In this document: positions 33,920 to 43,325 of the stretch, piece by piece | Layout: every line of letters begins with the position of its first letter | How positions within the stretch are numbered: the first letter of the stretch is position 1 | Source of the DNA: Paraglaciecola psychrophila 170 | GTDB lineage: Bacteria; Pseudomonadota; Gammaproteobacteria; Enterobacterales; Alteromonadaceae | NCBI RefSeq assembly: GCF_000347635.1 | Contig: NC_020514.1 | Location: 1,612,001 to 1,676,000, forward strand | Length of the DNA stretch: 64,000 nucleotides | Direction of reading: 5' to 3' | Made by a program: the position numbers and the translations under genes | The notes under the pieces: generated by a model | What the model was told of the DNA's origin: nothing | Databases searched by the model: none | What the model saw: only the letters and a program-made list of their open reading frames with translations

Positions 33920-35863
33920 GTGGCTCGTGGTCATCTTCGTTGGATCTATCCTATTCTTGGTTTTGTTGCCTGTGGATTAGTATTTTTAAGTCTCTCTCGC
34001 ATAGCGTTAACGCTATGGCAGCTTGAGCGAGTAACAGAAGTCGATGGCTTTTGGTGGGTTTTATTACAAGGTGTCAGATTTGATGTGGTACTGCTCGCAC
34101 AGCTTGTAGTGATACCCGTGCTAATCATCCCCTTAATCTCTATTCATCATCGTGGTTTCAACGTTATTATGCCATTGCTACGGTATTATTTTGTGTTGAT
34201 TGCTGGGCTGCTGATATTTATCGAGTTCATCACGCCCAATTTCATCGAGCAATATGATTTTCGCCCCAACATATTGCTTATCGAATATCTTGCCTATCCT
34301 CAAGAAGTCATGTCGATGCTACTCAAAGCAGTGCCAATGCAATTATTCTTAGCAATAACGGCTACGGCCCTGCTGCTATGGAAATTCTCGAAATTCTTAT
34401 GCTTTTTGGAGCAAAAAACGGCACCTACCTATAGCTGGAGCGCACCATTGCTTGCGATGCTTGGCGTATTGTTGTGTGTTGGCAGCGCCCGTTCTACATT
34501 TGGGCATCGACCTGTTAACCCCAGCACAGTGGTTTTTTCGTCGGACTCTCTTGTGAATACATTACCCCTTAGTTCAGCTTATTCAGTCGTTTACGCACTC
34601 TATGAAAAAATCAAACATGAGCAAGGTGGTAAGCCTATTTATGGCAAAATGCATACAGAGACGGTTTTAGGATCCATTTATCAGGGCATGCTGCTTCCAG
34701 AGAGTGATTTTTTTGATAGTCATGTTACTACTTTGCACACTCAGCGCAGTGAGCTGGTTTCACCGCCTCATGGTAAAAAGAGCTTGGTCATTATTTTACA
34801 AGAAAGCTTAGGGGCTGACTTTGTAGGTAAACTTGGCGGACAAAACCTGACCCCTAATATTGATAAATTAGCAGAGCAAGGAATCTGGTTCGATAACCTT
34901 TATGCCACAGGTACCCGTTCAGTCAGAGGTATTGAAGCGGTTATTACAGGTTTTTTGCCGACCCCCGCTCGAAGTGTTGTAAAGCTTGGAGGTAGTCAAA
35001 ACAACTTTTTCACTATTGGCCAATTGTTGGCACAACAGGGTTATGACACGTCATTTATTTACGGCGGCGAGGCACACTTCGATAACATGAAGCGGTTTTT
35101 TAGTAACAACGGTTTCAATAAGATTATTGAACAGCAAGACTATGTAGACCCTAAATTTACTGGGTCATGGGGAGTATCTGATGAGGACTTGCTCAATAAA
35201 GCACATCAAACCTTTAGTCACTTATCGACTACTCAGCAACCATTTTTTAGCTTAGTTTTTACTTCTACCAATCATTCACCCTTTGAGTTTCCTGATGGTC
35301 GAATAGAGCTAGCAGAACAACCCAAAAATACCGTTGCCAATGCTGTCAAATACGCTGACTTTGCGCTGGGTCAATTTATAGAAAAAGCCAAACAATCAGA
35401 TTACTGGCAAGACACCGTATTTCTTATCATCGCTGATCACAGTGACCGGGTATACGGCAACGAGCTCGTGCCCATTGATAAATTCCATATTCCTGGCTTA
35501 GTTCTTGGGGGAGGTATTGAACCCCAAATCATCACTCAAGTCGCCAGCCAAATCGATATGCTTCCGACCATGCTGTCACTGATGGGGGTTGAAACAAGCC
35601 ACCCAGCTATAGGACGAGATTTAACCAGGGCTGAGTGTGCCCAAAATGAAGGTCGAGCCATGATGCAGTTTGGAAACAACTTTGCTTATATGCAAGATGA
35701 CCGAGTTGTCATACTTCAAAAAGAACGTGAACCTTTAGGGTTTGTCTACTCAAACAAACAACTCATTCCCAGTGGACTCGATAGTGACTTAGCGCATAAA
35801 GCGTTGGCACATTCTGTATGGCCTGTTCAAGCATATGAAAACAAGGCATACAGGTTGCCTTAA
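33920..35863 (+). CDS. LtaS/OpgB-like membrane phosphoglycerol transferase (sulfatase fold)
   Basis: About 647 residues: five membrane helices in the first third, then a periplasmic alkaline-phosphatase/sulfatase-fold domain. Counting from GTG 33878, the metal and nucleophile residues are Glu309 (ILQESLG), Thr345 (ATGTRSVRG) and the Asp-His pair near 518 (IIADHSD), matching LtaS-type enzymes. These move glycerol phosphate from phosphatidylglycerol to a glycan and release diacylglycerol; in Gram-negatives OpgB does this to periplasmic glucans. GTG 33920 has AAGG eight bases ahead and is preferred; GTG 33878 is possible. The Omp85-type gene begins 2 bases after the stop and DgkA follows, so product recycling is encoded in the same operon. 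Confidence 0.88.
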   Translation: MARGHLRWIYPILGFVACGLVFLSLSRIALTLWQLERVTEVDGFWWVLLQGVRFDVVLLAQLVVIPVLIIPLISIHHRGFNVIMPLLRYYFVLIAGLLIFIEFITPNFIEQYDFRPNILLIEYLAYPQEVMSMLLKAVPMQLFLAITATALLLWKFSKFLCFLEQKTAPTYSWSAPLLAMLGVLLCVGSARSTFGHRPVNPSTVVFSSDSLVNTLPLSSAYSVVYALYEKIKHEQGGKPIYGKMHTETVLGSIYQGMLLPESDFFDSHVTTLHTQRSELVSPPHGKKSLVIILQESLGADFVGKLGGQNLTPNIDKLAEQGIWFDNLYATGTRSVRGIEAVITGFLPTPARSVVKLGGSQNNFFTIGQLLAQQGYDTSFIYGGEAHFDNMKRFFSNNGFNKIIEQQDYVDPKFTGSWGVSDEDLLNKAHQTFSHLSTTQQPFFSLVFTSTNHSPFEFPDGRIELAEQPKNTVANAVKYADFALGQFIEKAKQSDYWQDTVFLIIADHSDRVYGNELVPIDKFHIPGLVLGGGIEPQIITQVASQIDMLPTMLSLMGVETSHPAIGRDLTRAECAQNEGRAMMQFGNNFAYMQDDRVVILQKEREPLGFVYSNKQLIPSGLDSDLAHKALAHSVWPVQAYENKAYRLP

Positions 35864-35865
35864 CA

Positions 35866-37560
35866 ATGGTTTTCATCAATTACGAACCAATAACGATGCT
35901 TGTAAGGGGGATCTTACTAACATTGTTCACCGGTTTTTCACAGGCTAATGAAATTCAACCTTTGAATGACCAACTTGGGTGTAAAGCGCTCGATGGAACT
36001 GCAACAACAGCCGTAACTAATTCTGATGTAAAACGCCAAATAGGCAAAATAAACATAACAACCAGCGCTATTTTTGATGAATCTGATCAAGATTCAATGG
36101 CTATTCATACCTTAGCTAATTGGATGCATGTGAATACTAAAGAGGATGTGATTAAAGAGCGTTTACCTTTTAAAGAAGGTGACATTTTAGACGAGGATGA
36201 CTTGCTTGAAGCAGAGAGGATAATCCGCAGTCAAGCCTACATACGTGATGCTAAAATTACCTTTAAGCAATCCTGCAACATCAATGAGCCTGCCGATGTA
36301 GAGATACAAACATGGGACAATTGGTCACTTATTCCAACGGTCAGTTTTGGACGTAAAGGAGGTGAAAATAAACTCTCCCTTGGGTTAAAAGAAGACAATG
36401 TGTTAGGTTCAGGTATCCGCGCTAGAGTAAAATATAATAGTGACGAACAGCGCAGTGGTTATCAGTTCACTCTCAAGTCTGCTTTCCCTTTGATTCCATT
36501 TTCAACAGTTATGGTGGACTTTTTAGACAATGACGATGGGCAACGTACATACTTAGAATTCGACAAACCTTTTTATCACTTTCGTTCAGAGAGTATGTTC
36601 AATGCTTCTTATTTTTCTGATGAAAAAACGATGGATATTTTCCAAAATGGACTGACGCGAAATAGTTTTGATGTGCAAAGCCATCGCTATGCGTTAGCCA
36701 CTGGGTGGCAATTAAGAGCTGAGGATAATAATACTACTCGAATTAAAATCGGTTATGTCGATGAATATTTGCTATTCGAACCCAACAATATATTAGCAGA
36801 TGCAGATACCTTGTTTTTACCTCGTAAGCGAGACTATCAATATCCTTGGATTGGCATTGAATACCTAGAGCGCGAATTCAAAACCATGTTCGATATTTAC
36901 TTGATTAACCAAACTGAGGACATCAACCTAGGTTGGCATCATGAATTCAAATTAGGTTTTGAGCTGAATGATGTGGCATTGGGAAGTGATGTGGGTTACC
37001 ACTTTTCTCTGGTGTCCAGTAAAGGTTTTGAAATCAACGACGGATTAATGCTGCTATCACTTGCAGGTGAAAGTGATTTTAATACACAGAACCCCGACCA
37101 CTTTTTGTTGGCTGGTAACATTGAATATTTTAAACGTTATACCGATCTTCTCGGTTTTTATGCTCGGGTGTCTGCCAGTGCTTCCAATAACACATTGCTA
37201 GATATGCCTATTTCGATAGGCGATGATAGCGGGGTGAGAGGTTACCCTTTGCAATATCAACATGGCGACCACCTGATGGCAGGTTCAATTGAAGCGCGAC
37301 TTTATACTGACTACAACATTTTAAAGATTCTCGACGTGGGTTTTGTCGCTTTTGCTGATATGGGTAAAGCATGGTCAGGGGAACAAGCCAAGTTCAATGA
37401 AACTGACTCAATACTCAGTAGTGTTGGTATTGGTGTAAGGCTCTATTCATCTCGTTCAAGTCATAAGAGTGTTATCCATATGGATATTGCTAAGCCCTTT
37501 GTAACATCAGAAAATGTCGATGTATGGGAATGGCGATTACAAATCAAACAATCCTTTTAG
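35866..37560 (+). CDS. Omp85/BamA-TamA-like outer membrane protein
   Basis: A 564-residue protein with a signal-like start (LVRGILLTLFTGFSQA). One visible POTRA-like domain follows (about 95-155, with NTKEDVIKERLPFKEGDILDEDDLLEAERIIRSQAYIRDAKITF). The C-terminal bacterial surface antigen barrel ends in WRLQIKQSF, i.e. a terminal Phe. In the barrel, DSGVRGYPLQYQHGDH is the conserved RGY motif of lid loop 6. Family members insert or export proteins or lipids across the outer membrane. It is shorter than BamA or TamA, having fewer POTRA domains. Tight coupling to the transferase and DgkA suggests a role in moving a modified lipid or glycan. Confidence 0.85.
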   Translation: MVFINYEPITMLVRGILLTLFTGFSQANEIQPLNDQLGCKALDGTATTAVTNSDVKRQIGKINITTSAIFDESDQDSMAIHTLANWMHVNTKEDVIKERLPFKEGDILDEDDLLEAERIIRSQAYIRDAKITFKQSCNINEPADVEIQTWDNWSLIPTVSFGRKGGENKLSLGLKEDNVLGSGIRARVKYNSDEQRSGYQFTLKSAFPLIPFSTVMVDFLDNDDGQRTYLEFDKPFYHFRSESMFNASYFSDEKTMDIFQNGLTRNSFDVQSHRYALATGWQLRAEDNNTTRIKIGYVDEYLLFEPNNILADADTLFLPRKRDYQYPWIGIEYLEREFKTMFDIYLINQTEDINLGWHHEFKLGFELNDVALGSDVGYHFSLVSSKGFEINDGLMLLSLAGESDFNTQNPDHFLLAGNIEYFKRYTDLLGFYARVSASASNNTLLDMPISIGDDSGVRGYPLQYQHGDHLMAGSIEARLYTDYNILKILDVGFVAFADMGKAWSGEQAKFNETDSILSSVGIGVRLYSSRSSHKSVIHMDIAKPFVTSENVDVWEWRLQIKQSF

Positions 37561-37584
37561 TTATAATAAAAAATTGGAGATGCA

Positions 37585-37968
37585 GTGCCAACATTCACTA
37601 ACAAACAAAATGGTATCGGTATAAAACGGATCTTCAAGGCTACTATTTGTTCTTACTATGGATTTAGAGCAGCTTGGACACATGAGTCCGCCTTTCGTCA
37701 AGAACTCGTCATGGCGATTATGCTTATTCCTTTGACATTTTTATTGGCGGATTCCGCAAACCATTGGCTGCTTTTATTTGGTTCAATTATGTTTGTGCTT
37801 TTTGCTGAAATAGTCAATTCGGCTCTGGAGGCTTTGGCCGATAGTGTCACACTAGAGCACCATGCTTTAATCGGCCGAGCTAAAGACTTAGGATCATCAG
37901 CAGTATTTATTGCACTTAGCTTTTTACTTGTCGTATGGGGCGAAGCTATCTTCCGGTATTTTCATTAA
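37585..37968 (+). CDS. dgkA: Diacylglycerol kinase
   Basis: A 127-residue integral membrane kinase with three helices. KRIFKATICSYYGFRAAWTHESAFRQE contains the surface helix and metal-binding Glu, and FAEIVNSALEALADSVTLEHHALIGRAKDLGSSAVFIAL carries the catalytic Glu and conserved Asn/Asp. It phosphorylates diacylglycerol to phosphatidic acid. In E. coli it recycles the diacylglycerol released by OpgB; here the OpgB/LtaS-like gene is two genes upstream in the same operon. The start is GTG 37585 after TTGGAG. It is slightly longer at the N-terminus than E. coli DgkA. Confidence 0.95.
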   Translation: MPTFTNKQNGIGIKRIFKATICSYYGFRAAWTHESAFRQELVMAIMLIPLTFLLADSANHWLLLFGSIMFVLFAEIVNSALEALADSVTLEHHALIGRAKDLGSSAVFIALSFLLVVWGEAIFRYFH

Positions 37969-38317
37969 AGAACCGTTTTATTTTTACCACGCTAGTAGTA
38001 AAACCTCTATTTAAGTGGCGCATTAGGGCTATTATACTAGGATCCTTAATCAGCTAAGCCACCGAATATATAATATCAGCAACGAATTTATGTTGTGTGG
38101 TTCAAGCATTTTTCATTTTTCATTCTTCATTTTAGATTAAGTCACTTAATGCCTGACTTACCGCTGTTTTTAGTGACATAAAATGGCTTTTAGCCAACCC
38201 CTCAGCCTTATAGACCTTATAAAAGTCCGTTACAGCGTAAATGTCTTGATACCTATACCCCAGTTTCGATTAACTACAGTCAACAGCAATAAAGCCGCCT
38301 AATTATGGGAATGTGAT
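37969..38317. other. Intergenic region with T/C-rich direct repeats
   Basis: About 350 bases without a gene. A short repeated TTTTTCATT / TTCATTTT block lies at 38105-38131 and a weak TTTTAC / GTAAAA hairpin near 37979-38000 may end the dgkA operon. The promoter of the GH17 gene must lie in the right part. Confidence 0.45.
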
Positions 38318-39349
38318 ATGAAATTATTATCTTTTATCAGCATGCTATTAGTATTAACGGGCTTTCATTTTCAGGTGAACAGTATGACCAAAAAAAAACA
38401 TGATTCTGCAGATATAAAGTCAGTATTTGAACCCATGATAAATGATAGATGGATTGGTATTGGCATATCTTATGGTTCATATCGTGACGGTGAGAGTCCT
38501 GGGAAAAAGAGTGTTTCGTCTGAGAAAGATATTCTTCAAGACATGCTGTTATTGACTGCTGATAACGATGTATCTTGGAATCTTATCCGAATGTACGCTG
38601 CTGATGCAGCCAGTGAACAAGTATTGAAAACGATCAAAAAACACAATTTGCCTGTCAAGGTAATGCAAGGCGCTTGGCTATCTTCTACTCAGACTGACGA
38701 AGAAAATCAGCAGCAAATTTCAGACGTTATTCGTTTAGCCAATGAATACAAAGACATTGTGGTGACAGTCAATCTAGGCAATGAAATTTTTGTCGACTGG
38801 TCAGCGCATAAGCTGGAAAAATCTGATTACCCAAAGTATTTAGGGTGGGTTAAAAGAGTGAAGACAGAGACGGAAGTGCCGGTAACACTAGCCGATGACT
38901 ATAATTTTTGGAACAAACCATGGAGCCAAGAAATAGCGCAAGCACTGGATTATATCGTTTTGCATGCTTATGCTATGTGGAATTCTCAACCCCTCGAGAA
39001 TGCGTTGCCATGGACCGAGAAAACCTTTTTTGATATCCGAGCATTACACCCGACTAAGCAGATTGTGTTAGGTGAATCAGGCTGGGCAACTAGTGCTATT
39101 ACAAGTAATGGTGACGAAAGTTTAATTATAGGTGAGGCTAGCGAAATCGCCCAAAAAGTATTTTATGACGCATACAGACAATGGCTAGTCGACAATCATA
39201 TTGTGTCTTACTATTTTGAAGCTTTCGACGAAAAGTGGAAAGGGGGCGAAGATAAGCCCGACGGTATTGCTGAAAAAAATTGGGGAGTATTTCGTTCAGA
39301 CCGTACACCTAAGATGGCAATAAAAGAACACTATAGTAAGGGCAAGTAG
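38318..39349 (+). CDS. Glycoside hydrolase family 17-like beta-glucanase
   Basis: A 343-residue protein with a signal peptide (MKLLSFISMLLVLTGFHFQVNS). The GH17 barrel has the acid/base Glu in VTVNLGNEIFVDW, the nucleophile Glu in QIVLGESGWAT, and YYFEAFDEKWKG near the end. GH17 enzymes cleave beta-1,3-glucans; in marine bacteria the usual target is laminarin from algae and diatoms. Export suggests periplasmic or surface action. It stands alone and no polysaccharide-utilisation cluster adjoins it. A role in making branched glucan (transglycosylation) cannot be excluded. Confidence 0.85.
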   Translation: MKLLSFISMLLVLTGFHFQVNSMTKKKHDSADIKSVFEPMINDRWIGIGISYGSYRDGESPGKKSVSSEKDILQDMLLLTADNDVSWNLIRMYAADAASEQVLKTIKKHNLPVKVMQGAWLSSTQTDEENQQQISDVIRLANEYKDIVVTVNLGNEIFVDWSAHKLEKSDYPKYLGWVKRVKTETEVPVTLADDYNFWNKPWSQEIAQALDYIVLHAYAMWNSQPLENALPWTEKTFFDIRALHPTKQIVLGESGWATSAITSNGDESLIIGEASEIAQKVFYDAYRQWLVDNHIVSYYFEAFDEKWKGGEDKPDGIAEKNWGVFRSDRTPKMAIKEHYSKGK

Positions 39350-40164
39350 GACAAGGTTGAGCGTAGTTATAAGCTCAATAAAAAGTTAAATGCTTTCATC
39401 TTAGGCATTTTGTTTTTCATAACCACAGCCCTTCGTTTCAATGTGCTTTACCGTACTGTGTTGCGAAGGGCAGGCGACAGTATATTCGACCACTGGCGCT
39501 GGGTTCATTCAGCTAGCTGCTTTATTCTAAAGCGAATGTATTCTTGTAACCAAAGATTAGGTTATATATGGATCACCAAAGCTCGAGTGATTTTAAGCGA
39601 GATAATAATGAATGACAAAAGTAACTTAATCAAATTGATTGTTTTGGAGGACCACGGCAGAGTGTGATTTTAAGGAGATGTTTGTTGCGCGTTTGGTTCA
39701 CTTAATTCGAGTATCTGATGGATATTTTCCAAAAAATATAAAATAGCGATTAGAAAATCACACCACATTCATAAAGTATTTTAAATAATGAAGCCCAGAA
39801 AAGTTAGATTTTTACGTGTAGAATATGTTCATGTGAGAGAGTGTTTATCTTCTATTGCTCAAGGTAAGAAGATACAATAATTATGCTCCATAAAAAGCGT
39901 TAAACGCTTAGTTTTGTTGCCAAAAAAGAGGGGCGATGACAAGGTCAATATTCGCCATGACGCACCAGTAAGGGGGGGATGTTTACCAGAGACCTTAATC
40001 CTTGTCAATAACAATGCGATACAGGTCCTCAAGGAGCGATGTGCACAAGAAATTCTGACCATCAGAAATGTGCTCAAATATAACATTAATAACCGTCACC
40101 CCTTAATTTTTGTTAAGTTAAAAATCTATGCAGGGCACGCTCACTTAATACTAAAGGTAAACAC
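39350..40164. other. 815-bp region without a recognisable gene
   Basis: The frame 39410-39667 (FFITTALRFNVLYRTVLRRAG...) contains a hydrophobic start but nothing I can assign; it may be debris. The frame 39914-40168 and its antisense counterpart lack any pattern. The left end may hold the terminator of the GH17 gene, the right end the promoter of the BON lipoprotein. Confidence 0.4.
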
Positions 40165-40503
40165 ATGATCAATATTTTTCTAAAGCTGCGATGGAGTTTA
40201 GCAGTAGTCGCTATTATGCTATTAATGGGTTGCAGCAAGCCCTCCGAAGCTCTGCACGTCTTGATACCCACCGCGTCAAAGAGTTCAAGCGTTCCCGATA
40301 GTGAAGTGAGTCAAAAGGTTCAGTTAGCATTATTGACGATCCCTGGGATTGAGACACTTGATATCAATGTATCCACACGCAAAGGCGATGTTCGCCTGGT
40401 GGGTATTGTAGATACCCAGGTTCAAATAGATGCGGCGCTTAAACTTGTCCGAGAGACTGACGGAGCTTTCACCATTAATAATCAACTCACCATTAAGCAG
40501 TAA
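40165..40503 (+). CDS. BON-domain lipoprotein
   Basis: A 112-residue secreted protein. The signal has lipobox LLMGC (Cys23 as lipid anchor). A single BON domain (about 48-110) reads SEVSQKVQLALLTIPGIETLDINVSTRKGDVRLVGIVDTQVQIDAALKLVRETDGAFTINNQLTI. BON domains (OsmY, DolP) bind phospholipid and act in envelope stability and osmotic stress. A single-domain lipoprotein of this size is like many stress-induced members. It stands alone between unassigned DNA and an IS30 remnant. Confidence 0.85.
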   Translation: MINIFLKLRWSLAVVAIMLLMGCSKPSEALHVLIPTASKSSSVPDSEVSQKVQLALLTIPGIETLDINVSTRKGDVRLVGIVDTQVQIDAALKLVRETDGAFTINNQLTIKQ

Positions 40504-40739
40504 TCTAACCGTCAAAATATCACTTAGCTGCGGTCAGTTTTGAGTATTGAGGTTGAAAATTTAGACAAAGTGAAAAATCTGATTTTTACTTATTTAGGGA
40601 TGGTTTATTTTTCTGGGCAGAGCATGCAGTTATAAAGATAACTACTTATTACTGTGGTTATCTTAGTGATTTTCTGTAGCTAAATTATATTTATGAAGCT
40701 GTGGCAGATGGAAAATAATAAATAAGTACATTCAGTTAT

Positions 40740-41245
40740 AGGCAGATTCTACTTTTATCATCAACAACGTGTGGACGCTCATCGATACTTATACGGTCTT
40801 AATAAACCCTCTGCCTGCTTCTTTATTCTTACTGCATGATTGATAAGCTTTACCTTTCCTATATAAATGTTGGAATAAATGTGCTGATAAATTGTTTCAT
40901 AACTAATATCGATGCTCTGGTCCTCCCTAAGCCACCCAGACACTTAATCTGGACTCCATTTCGCAGTAAGTTTTGACTCAATTAATGCAATGAGTCCTGT
41001 TGTCATTTTAATGGCTTTATAAGTGGCTAATCGTCGTATGTCTGTCGGTGTTTGAGCTTGCTTAAAACGATAGCCTCGTTTGCCTGTATTACGGGAAACG
41101 CCCTATTAATAGTTGATTGACTAACCTTTAGCTGTTTGGCAATTTTATTTTGGCTCATACCTGTTTTACTTAAAGCATAAATCTGGCATCGTTGTTTATA
41201 TGTTTTCATTGTTGCATTTCTTGCCTGAGAAAAAGCGATTAGCAT
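40740..41245 (-). pseudogene. IS30-family transposase remnant
   Basis: The frame 41245-41027 gives MKTYKQRCQIYALSKTGMSQNKIAKQLKVSQSTINRAF, the N-terminal helix-turn-helix of IS30 transposases. After frameshifts and stops, minus-strand fragments follow. One is KLTAKWSPD...VSGWLREDQSIDISYETIYQHIYSN (about 40880-40970). Another is DRISIDERPHVVDDKSRI (about 40745-40800), a hallmark of IS30 enzymes. The DDE catalytic part beyond is missing. It is a truncated and decayed copy with no visible end repeats. Confidence 0.85.
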
Positions 41246-41321
41246 ATATTTAGCTGACCGTCTTTTCTACTCGTTCAAGTCATGCACTTATTATTTGAAT
41301 CCAAGATAAGAATCAATACGT

Positions 41322-42117
41322 GTGACTATAAAAATAAAATTGAAACAATATACTAACGGAAAAAAAGTACTAAAAGCGAGCCGTAAGATCCATAAATGGC
41401 TCATGCTTTTTATCGGTATTCAATTTGTTATTTGGTCGGCGACCGGTGCATATATGGTCTTTTTTGACATCGATTATATTCATGGCGATAGCCTAGTGGT
41501 TAATCACCAAGATAAGATCGAACCACATGACATTCAGTATTCCTTAAGTACCTTGTTTAACGAATACCCCAATGCTGAAAATATACGACTAGCGACATTT
41601 TTACAGCAAACAGTTTATCGTTTCGTGATCAACACTGAAAACGTACCTGTGCAGTTTTTACTGGATGCTCGCTCTGGAGAATTACTTTCACCGATACCAG
41701 AGTCGAAAGCCATTGAAGCCGCCTATTATTATTCAACATTAGGCAAGGTGAAAAGTGTGGAACTAATTACTGACAATCCCCCCTTTGAACTAAGCCCTCG
41801 CGCATTGCCTGCTTGGCGTATTAACTTCGATGTTTTTGGTTGCACCCTCTATTTATGTTTCTCAATCAACCGGAGAACTTGTCGGTAAACGTCATACCTT
41901 TTGGCGTTTATTTGACTGGATGTTTCGCTTCCATATTATGGATTACGGAGATGCAGAGGATATTGATAACTGGCTACTATTTGTTGTGACTTTCTTTGCT
42001 ATTTTAGGGGGGGGGGTAGGGCTGGTAATGACCTTGTTTTTAGTTATAAAACCATTTAAAAAAAAGCCGTATCCAATAAGAATAAGTCACGAGGTGTCTT
42101 CTAATGAAGTGGGTTAG
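41322..42117 (+). pseudogene. PepSY-associated membrane protein, frameshifted, with G10 tract
   Basis: The first frame (41322-41888) starts KIHKWLMLFIGIQFVIWSATGAYMVFF (membrane helix) and continues through a PepSY-like periplasmic part to RALPAWRINFDVFG. It then loses its frame near 41830-41850. The rest (APSIYVSQSTGELVGKRHTFWRLFDWMFRFHIMDYGD... second helix) runs in the +1 frame to 42117. A G10 homopolymer lies at 42007-42016 inside AILGGGVGLVM. Joined, the protein resembles the following gene, of which it is a tandem paralogue. PepSY-TM proteins are linked to iron or flavin reduction and peptidase control. The next gene overlaps its end by 14 bases. Confidence 0.8.
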
Positions 42118-42820
42118 AAAACTTCATATTTGGGCATCTATTGTGGTTGGTATACAATTTTTAGTGTGGTTAGTTAGTGGTATTTACTTCAACTTAATGG
42201 ACACTACTAAAGCCTTTGGTCGAACGTATAAGGCCCACATCAACGTAGAAATCCGATTAGATCGCGAGCGTCTGGTTGACCCTTCAATTGTGTTGTTAAA
42301 ATATCAGCCGAGTGTGTCGATTGAGCTAATAAAAATGTTGGGCCAGCCTTTTTATCAACTGACACATGTGCAAGCACTTTATCCACGTTTTAAAAATAAA
42401 TATACACTAGTGGATGCTTACACGGGCAAAGAGTTTTTAATTGATGAGCAGGTGGCAGCCAAAATCGCTGAGATTTCTTATAATGGGCCAGGAAAAATAT
42501 CTAATGTTATAATGGTGGACTCATTTATTCCAGATTACCCTAAGCAGCAAAACTCGGCTTGGCAAATATATTTTGATGATGTGATTGATACCATTGTCTA
42601 TGTTGAGGCCAACTCAGGAAGGATTATTGGGCATAGTGATGAACATAAACGTTTTGCGGATATTTTCTTTATGCTGCATTTTATGGATTACGGTAATAAC
42701 GGCAGCTTCAATAATATTCAAAATGTGATCTTTGCTATTGCTGCTTTATGGTTAGCCCTCAGTGGATTTATCTGGAGCATACATTTGGGTCTAAAAGGGA
42801 AATATAATATTAGACGCTAA
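42104..42820 (+). CDS. PepSY-associated membrane protein
   Basis: A 238-residue protein with one helix near the start (RKLHIWASIVVGIQFLVWLVSGIYFNLMD) and another near the end (VIFAIAALWLALSGFIWSIHLGL). A periplasmic domain of about 160 residues lies between, including SAWQIYFDDVIDTIVYVEANSGRIIGHSDEHKRFADIFFMLHFMDYG. This is the PepSY-TM pattern shared with the preceding gene (compare MFRFHIMDYG). The overlapping ATG indicates translational coupling. In such proteins the periplasmic part may bind a partner peptide or support a ferric reductase; no clear haem ligands are identified. Confidence 0.75.
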   Translation: MKWVRKLHIWASIVVGIQFLVWLVSGIYFNLMDTTKAFGRTYKAHINVEIRLDRERLVDPSIVLLKYQPSVSIELIKMLGQPFYQLTHVQALYPRFKNKYTLVDAYTGKEFLIDEQVAAKIAEISYNGPGKISNVIMVDSFIPDYPKQQNSAWQIYFDDVIDTIVYVEANSGRIIGHSDEHKRFADIFFMLHFMDYGNNGSFNNIQNVIFAIAALWLALSGFIWSIHLGLKGKYNIRR

Positions 42821-43325
42821 GGAAGCCTGATATAAAGACAAACTCATCTAATAGTAAACCTATAATTTTGTTTTTTACTGATCGTTTTTGCACTGTTTCA
42901 ATGACTATTTAAGTTCATTAGTATGTTTAGCTAAACATGCCAAGCCTCTATGAAGTAGCAATGTTTCACTGTTTATATTTGGACAGGTAGTCGTATTTTT
43001 CAACAGGCTGCCGGCGCATTTTAATAAGTAAAAAAATACGCCTAATAGAATAAAAGTTTATATCCCTGAGTCATAGCGAGCGCGCAGTCGTGTGGAGTAT
43101 TAGTCACTTTTTCGCAAGGGCCACTCATCATTTAGGCCGCGAATAGGTCGTGGAAATATAATTTTGCATGTCGATAAAGTTTACAGTGAAATGGTTAAAA
43201 ATGACAAGTTAGGTATTTTTACCAATTGTAACTATTACTTATTTTGTTCTTAATATACGAAAGCCTCAAACTGGTATTAAATAATTACTGTGCTAGCATA
43301 TTTTAGAAAGAGTCGGTTTAAAACA
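42821..43325. other. 500-bp intergenic region, no gene seen
   Basis: No family-like frame, RNA or strong repeat was found. It separates the PepSY pair from the histidine phosphatase gene. Confidence 0.45.

Noticed and set aside
39410..39667. 85-codon plus-strand frame with a hydrophobic start
   Set aside because: No recognisable motif, no ribosome site and no homologous pattern; at best debris.
39859..40168. Opposed short frames before the BON lipoprotein
   Set aside because: They overlap each other antisense and neither has coding features.
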